DNA from: Adiantum capillus-veneris
Taxonomy: Eukaryota > Streptophyta > Polypodiopsida > Polypodiales > Pteridaceae
DNA: 64,000 nucleotides
Assembly: GCA_014529385.2 (NCBI GenBank)
Contig: CM043965.1
Span: 15,806,912-15,870,911, forward strand
Reading direction: 5' to 3'
Shown: positions 59,652 through 64,000 of the stretch, piece by piece
Numbering within the stretch: the first letter of the stretch is position 1
Layout: each line of letters opens with the position of its first letter
Program-made: the position numbers and the translations under genes
The notes under the pieces: generated by a model
Database searches by the model: none
What the model was told of the DNA's origin: nothing
What the model saw: only the letters and a program-made list of their open reading frames with translations

Positions 59652-60218
59652 ATGAAAACACCCATACAAGAATTTGACTCAGTCTCTTCGGCTGAAACTA
59701 AGCTTCCATCTTGGTTGAACAAAGACACACCTATTTGGATGTGCGGAGCATCAAAAAACGAGAGCTTAAAACGAGAAGAATGTATCTTAGAAAGGGATTG
59801 CACAGACGAAGCCTATGTACCTGAACCCTTTCTAGAGCATTTGTTTGAGCCATCTGAGTGGACTCAAATTTTAGCAACGATGGATGTATGTGTAAATACG
59901 TCTATGCCTACTCAATTTTGCAATGAGGACGGCTATGAAATAATTCCCATACAAATGATCTCAACCCTTCACATTGAAGACAAAATTCAAGAATCCAGAG
60001 ACTTGATGAAGGCTCAACAAGTCTTTTCAGACCTCTACTATGATGCAACAGATGAGTTAGAAGAACATTCAGCTACCTCAGATGATTCGGGGTCAGAAAA
60101 AGAACATGTGAGAGCTAAACTACTCATAAAAGGAGGGGAGGAAAAGCTTTTCGACTTTCCAAACCAAAAACCTAGAAGACAAAAATGGTATAGAAAAAAA
60201 GAGACACGAGAAACTTGA
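59652..60218 (+). pseudogene. Protease-RT spacer ORF
   Basis: 188 codons, acidic, containing YVPEPFLEHLFEPSEWTQIL and ending in a basic RRQKWYRKKETRET. Position and composition fit the linker between protease and RT of a Tat-like polyprotein. No domain recognised. Confidence 0.5.
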
Positions 60219-60346
60219 AAGCTAGACCTATGCCAATAGTCTCCAGTAGAACACTGTTTCTGATGTAGATAGATGCACATGATTGTGTCAAGGACAAAAT
60301 CACTGGTAGATATCCTTTAAACGAAAATCAAGAAATATAAAAAACA

Positions 60347-63300
60347 TTGAGAAAAACAAGAAAGGAAACTCAAGAAAAACCTAAATACCAGGACAAGGAT
60401 TCAGTCATGACACGAGTTGAACGGAGAAAGAAATATCAAGAGTTGAAAAAAGCTCTAAAGGAGATATATACAACTGAAATGGAAACCACTGAGGAGGAAG
60501 GTAGAGATGTAATGAGTGCTCCATCCCATTACAAGAAATATACTCTCCAAAACCAAAAAATCATAGTCGAACAACCTGTCAGGGAACTACAAAAACAGGG
60601 CGAGTCCTATGAAGGACCTGAAAATGCAAAAAAGATAGATTTGGCCGAACCAGGAAAAAATCCTAGATTGGCCTACATTGTAAACAACCTGATGAAAGAA
60701 ATTTTGTTAAGCTTACTGAAAGAATACCGAGATATCTTTTATTGGTCTTATAAGGATCTCAAGGGTGTTGACCCAGAAATCTGTGAACATACCATACCCA
60801 TGAGAGATGATGCGAAACCAAGTAGACAAAGGCCATACACTTATAATGATACATTTGCTAGAAAGGTCAAAGAAGAGATAGAAAAGCTAAAGGAAACTGA
60901 ATTCATTTATGAAATTGAACACACAGATTGGGTGTCTTCAATTGTGGTAGTATCCAAAAAAAATGGAAAATTAAGGGTGTGTGTCAATCGCAAGAAAGTG
61001 AATGCAGCTACCATTAGAGACAACTTTCCTCTTCCAATCATTGAGTATGTTTTAGAACGAGTTGCAGGAAAATAAGCTTACAACTTTTTAGATGGCTTTT
61101 CAAGATACAATCAATTTTTGGTAGATCCCAAAGATCAACGTAAAACTACATTTAAAATTGAATGGGATATTTTGGCCTATTAGGTTATGCCTTTTGGGTT
61201 AACTAATTCTCCTGCCACCTTCCAAAGATTGATGAGCCATGCTTTTAAGGAATATATTCGGAATTTCTTGGAAGTATATATGGATGATCTATGTGTACAT
61301 TCATCAATCCGTGCCGATCATTTTGATCACCTTAAAAAGGTATTTGAAAAATGTAGACTTTATAGGATTTGCTTAAATCCTGAAAAGTGCACATTCATGG
61401 GTAGACAAGGAAAAATTCTTGGAGATATAGTGTCTAAAAATGGCATAGCTACTGATATGGATAAAATTCATGTTATTGTTGATTTGCCTATACCTACAAT
61501 AGTCAAGGGGGTTCAAGCTCTCATGGGACATTGTGGATATTATAGACGATTCATTTACATGTATGCTATAATTGAAAAACCCATGTATAGCTTGATTACA
61601 CTCTTTGAATGAACTCATGAGTGTGAAGAATCCTTCATGAAGCTTAAGCAAGCTCTCACTTCAACTCCAATATTGAAAGCACCAGATTGGAATAAGATAT
61701 TCCACATACATGTAGATGCCTCCAATTTTTTCATTGGGTGCATCCTAGCTCAACCAGGAGACGAGAAAATTGATTTTCCTATTTCTTGTGCTAACAGACA
61801 GTTGAATATGGCAAAGAAAAACAATACAACCACCAAAAGGGAAGGATTATGAACGATCTATGCCGTAAAAAAGTATAGACATTACCTATTAACAAACAAA
61901 TTTGTGTTCTTTGTGGACCACCAAGCCTTATTGTACTTGATCAACAAGCCATGCAACACAGGAAGAATAGTGAGATGGTTCATCATTCTTTTGGAATTTG
62001 ATTTCACTGTAGTTGTGAGAGATGGCACCACTCATCAAAGAGCAGATCATTTGTCAATGATTGTTTCAAGAGAACCACCAAAGGGAGTAGATGATGATCT
62101 ACCAGATGCATATCTGTTCTCCGTGGAAATGATACCTCGATGGTCGGAAAATATGGTATCATTGATGACCATAGCTCAAGTGGATTCACAAATACCACTT
62201 CCTATTACAACTAGATTAATTGAGCAATTGGCTATGTATCAATTACTACCTGGAAGTTTGTACAAAAGAAATCAAGATGGAATATTGCTTTTATGCATTA
62301 ATCTAGAGGAGAAAACCCAATACCTCAGTCAAGCACATATTACCGTAGTAGGACTTCACTTTGCAAAAGACCAAACTATGCAACGGATCTTGAGACTTGG
62401 AGTATTTTGGCCAACTATGAAGAGGGATGTTCACTCATTTGTGAAAAATTGTCCTCAATGCCAAAAACAAGCATCCATACCTCATGTGACATTGTTCCGA
62501 ATGTTGCATGTTTCTAAGTGGAGTAACTATCTAGTTACTTACTTATCAAACCGAACCTTTCTTGAGGATATGAGTAAACACCGTCAAAGCGCAATTGAAA
62601 CTGAAGCAAGAGACTATGCTCTTATTGGAAACCAATTGCATTGGACAGGTAAGAATCAACATCTGTGTCTTTGTGCAAATGAAGAAGAATATATTTTCAT
62701 TATAGAACAAGCACATGTTGGATTAGGTGGAGGTCACTTTTCTAGTGAAACCACCACAAGAGAAATCTTAATGGCAGGCATATGGTGGCCAACACTTTTT
62801 GTAGATGCCAAAGAATATGTTCAAAGGTGTGATGCATGTCAACGAGCTAAAATGCCAACCCGTGTAGATAGCATGCCCTTAAGACCAATCATGGGGGCTA
62901 GAGCTTTTGGAAAATGGGGTATAAACTTTGTTGGACCAATACAACCACCTGCTTATAGAACGCAAGCTCAATATATCGTTGTAGCTACGGACTATTTAAC
63001 AAAGTGGGCCGAGGCTAAAGCAACTCAGAAGAATGATGCCAGAACCACAATTGCATTCTTATATGAGTACGTGTTCACAAAATATGGACTGCCAATAGAA
63101 ATTGTCAGTGATAGCTTAACTCATTTCCTCAATGAGGTAATTGAGTATCTGCTTAATGAATTTATGGTCATCCATAACAAATCAGCTCCCTATCACCCAC
63201 AAGCAAATGGACAAGCTGAGCATACGAATAAAATTCTTAGCTCGGTATTGACTAAAGTGGTTAGTTCAAGAGGGACATATTAGGAAATGAATCTCCATGC

Positions 63301-63740
63301 CACTCTATGGGCTTATAGAGTTTCATTCAAAACAGATTTAAATGCTACACCCTTTAACCTTGTTTATGGCCTTGATGCCATGCTATTGATAGAATTTCTA
63401 TTGCCGACACCAAGGGTATTTAAGGACCTCGAGTGGACTGGACATGAATTTTCAGAGAGACTTGAAGATTTAGAAAATCTTGATGAGCAAAGGCTAACAG
63501 TTGTAGCTCAAATCTATGCACAAAAGCGAAAACAAATCAGTTTTTTGATTCCCATCTAGTTACAAAAATCTTCAAAAAAGGGGACTTAGTTTTAGTCTAT
63601 TCCCTTAAGCAACACATTCCCAAGTTTAAGAAAAAGGAAAATGGACCGTTTATCATTGAAGAAGTATCTCCAAGTGGAGCAGTTAAGTTGTCCACCCTAA
63701 ATGGTGAACCAATGGCTAATTAGACTAGTGGAGGCCGTTT
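60347..63740 (+). pseudogene. pol: Tat-like Ty3/gypsy RT, RNase H and integrase with duplicated zinc module
   Basis: One frame to about 63540 carries RT (WVSSIVVVSKKNGKLRVCVN, FLDGFSRYNQF, PFGLTNSPATFQ, active site VYMDDL), RNase H (HVDAS, VDHQAL, HQRADHL), two HHCC zinc modules (62335-62470 and 62705-62850), and the integrase core. Its first Asp reads Asn (GINFVGP), the second is in IVSDS, and the Glu is in GQAEHTN. Stops: TAA 61073, TAG 61181, TGA 61610, TGA 61850, TAG 63281; a frameshift at the T-run near 63541; TAG 63721. Several replace Trp codons. The C-terminus (KKGDLVLVYSLKQHIPKFK, then GPFIIEEVSPSGAVKLS) matches the family. Decay is mostly by nonsense change. Confidence 0.88.
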
Positions 63741-64000
63741 AAAGAAGTACAATTTACCGCCAATTAATGAATTGCTAGGAAAGATGTATGTAGCAAAGCA
63801 AAGAAAGATAAAACGACAACAGGTTATTGATGAAGCCCAAGAAGAAGCTCGGCTTTGAGTACTCAAAAGAAAAGCTACTCTCAAAAATCAATAAATACCT
63901 ATTCCCATCAACATTGTGGAACTAGATGACCAACTATGGGAATTACAGAAAGATGCAGTGTCAACAACGGATGATGAATGGTTAGATGGAATGGACCTTC
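63741..64000 (+). other. End of pol / 3' untranslated part of the Tat-like element
   Basis: Lys/Gln/Glu-rich frame remnants (INELLGKMYVAKQRKIKRQQ) with stops at 63856-63858 and 63889-63891. The element runs off the window edge; no 3' LTR is visible. Confidence 0.5.

Overview
The window looks like nuclear DNA of a land plant, probably a seed-free lineage such as a fern or lycophyte. The reasons are a seven-exon proton-pump-interactor-like gene with plant-type GT-AG introns, a nuclear tRNA-Arg(ACG), many (CT)n/(CA)n microsatellites, and dense nested retroelements. These include a 'fungal-like' Ty3/gypsy element with an FIDD polymerase motif and a probable Penelope-like relic. The species assignment is inference. 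Everything was read by eye from the sequence; no database search was run.

Layout. 1-1.5 kb: 3' part of a chromodomain Ty3/gypsy pol (copy A). 4.2-4.7 kb: copia-type LTR plus primer-binding site. 5.6-12.1 kb: a composite block flanked by ~467-bp inverted arms, holding a Penelope-like RT relic joined to a second, ~98% identical Ty3 copy (copy B); the right arm is split by a 1.3-kb insert. 12.1-22 kb: diverged repeats and an antisense gag/pol remnant. 22-28.6 kb: a fungal-like gypsy pol, then one ~1.08-kb LTR, a leader with two tandem paralogous small ORFs, and a Gag ORF. 28.6-31.6 kb: a multi-exon gene joining a divergent histone-H3/CENH3-like fold, a Ulp1-like (C48) protease domain, an acidic repeat linker and an FCP1/HAD-like domain. 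31.9-33.2 kb: a convergent two-exon gene of unknown function. 35.6-40.6 kb: the PPI1-like gene. 41.1 kb: tRNA-Arg. 41.8-42.3 kb: a foldback/MITE-like element. 44.2-46.3 kb: an antisense coiled-coil coding relic with its own TATA box. 47.3-54.4 kb: a copia element split by a complete LTR element with an exact 5-bp target duplication (CATGC). 55.7-64 kb: a Tat-like Ty3/gypsy element whose integrase zinc-binding module is duplicated.

The clearly host-type genes are the PPI1-like gene and the tRNA. Most other coding sequence is retroelement-derived and broken by nonsense changes, many consistent with G-to-A or C-to-T decay. The most unusual locus is the H3-like/Ulp1-like/FCP1-like chimera directly behind a retroelement Gag. 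The H3 fold and the start of the Ulp1 domain share one exon and one frame, so the fusion is not an artefact of joining exons. It has one premature TGA, and both enzyme-like domains carry Asp-to-Asn changes at positions that are usually catalytic.
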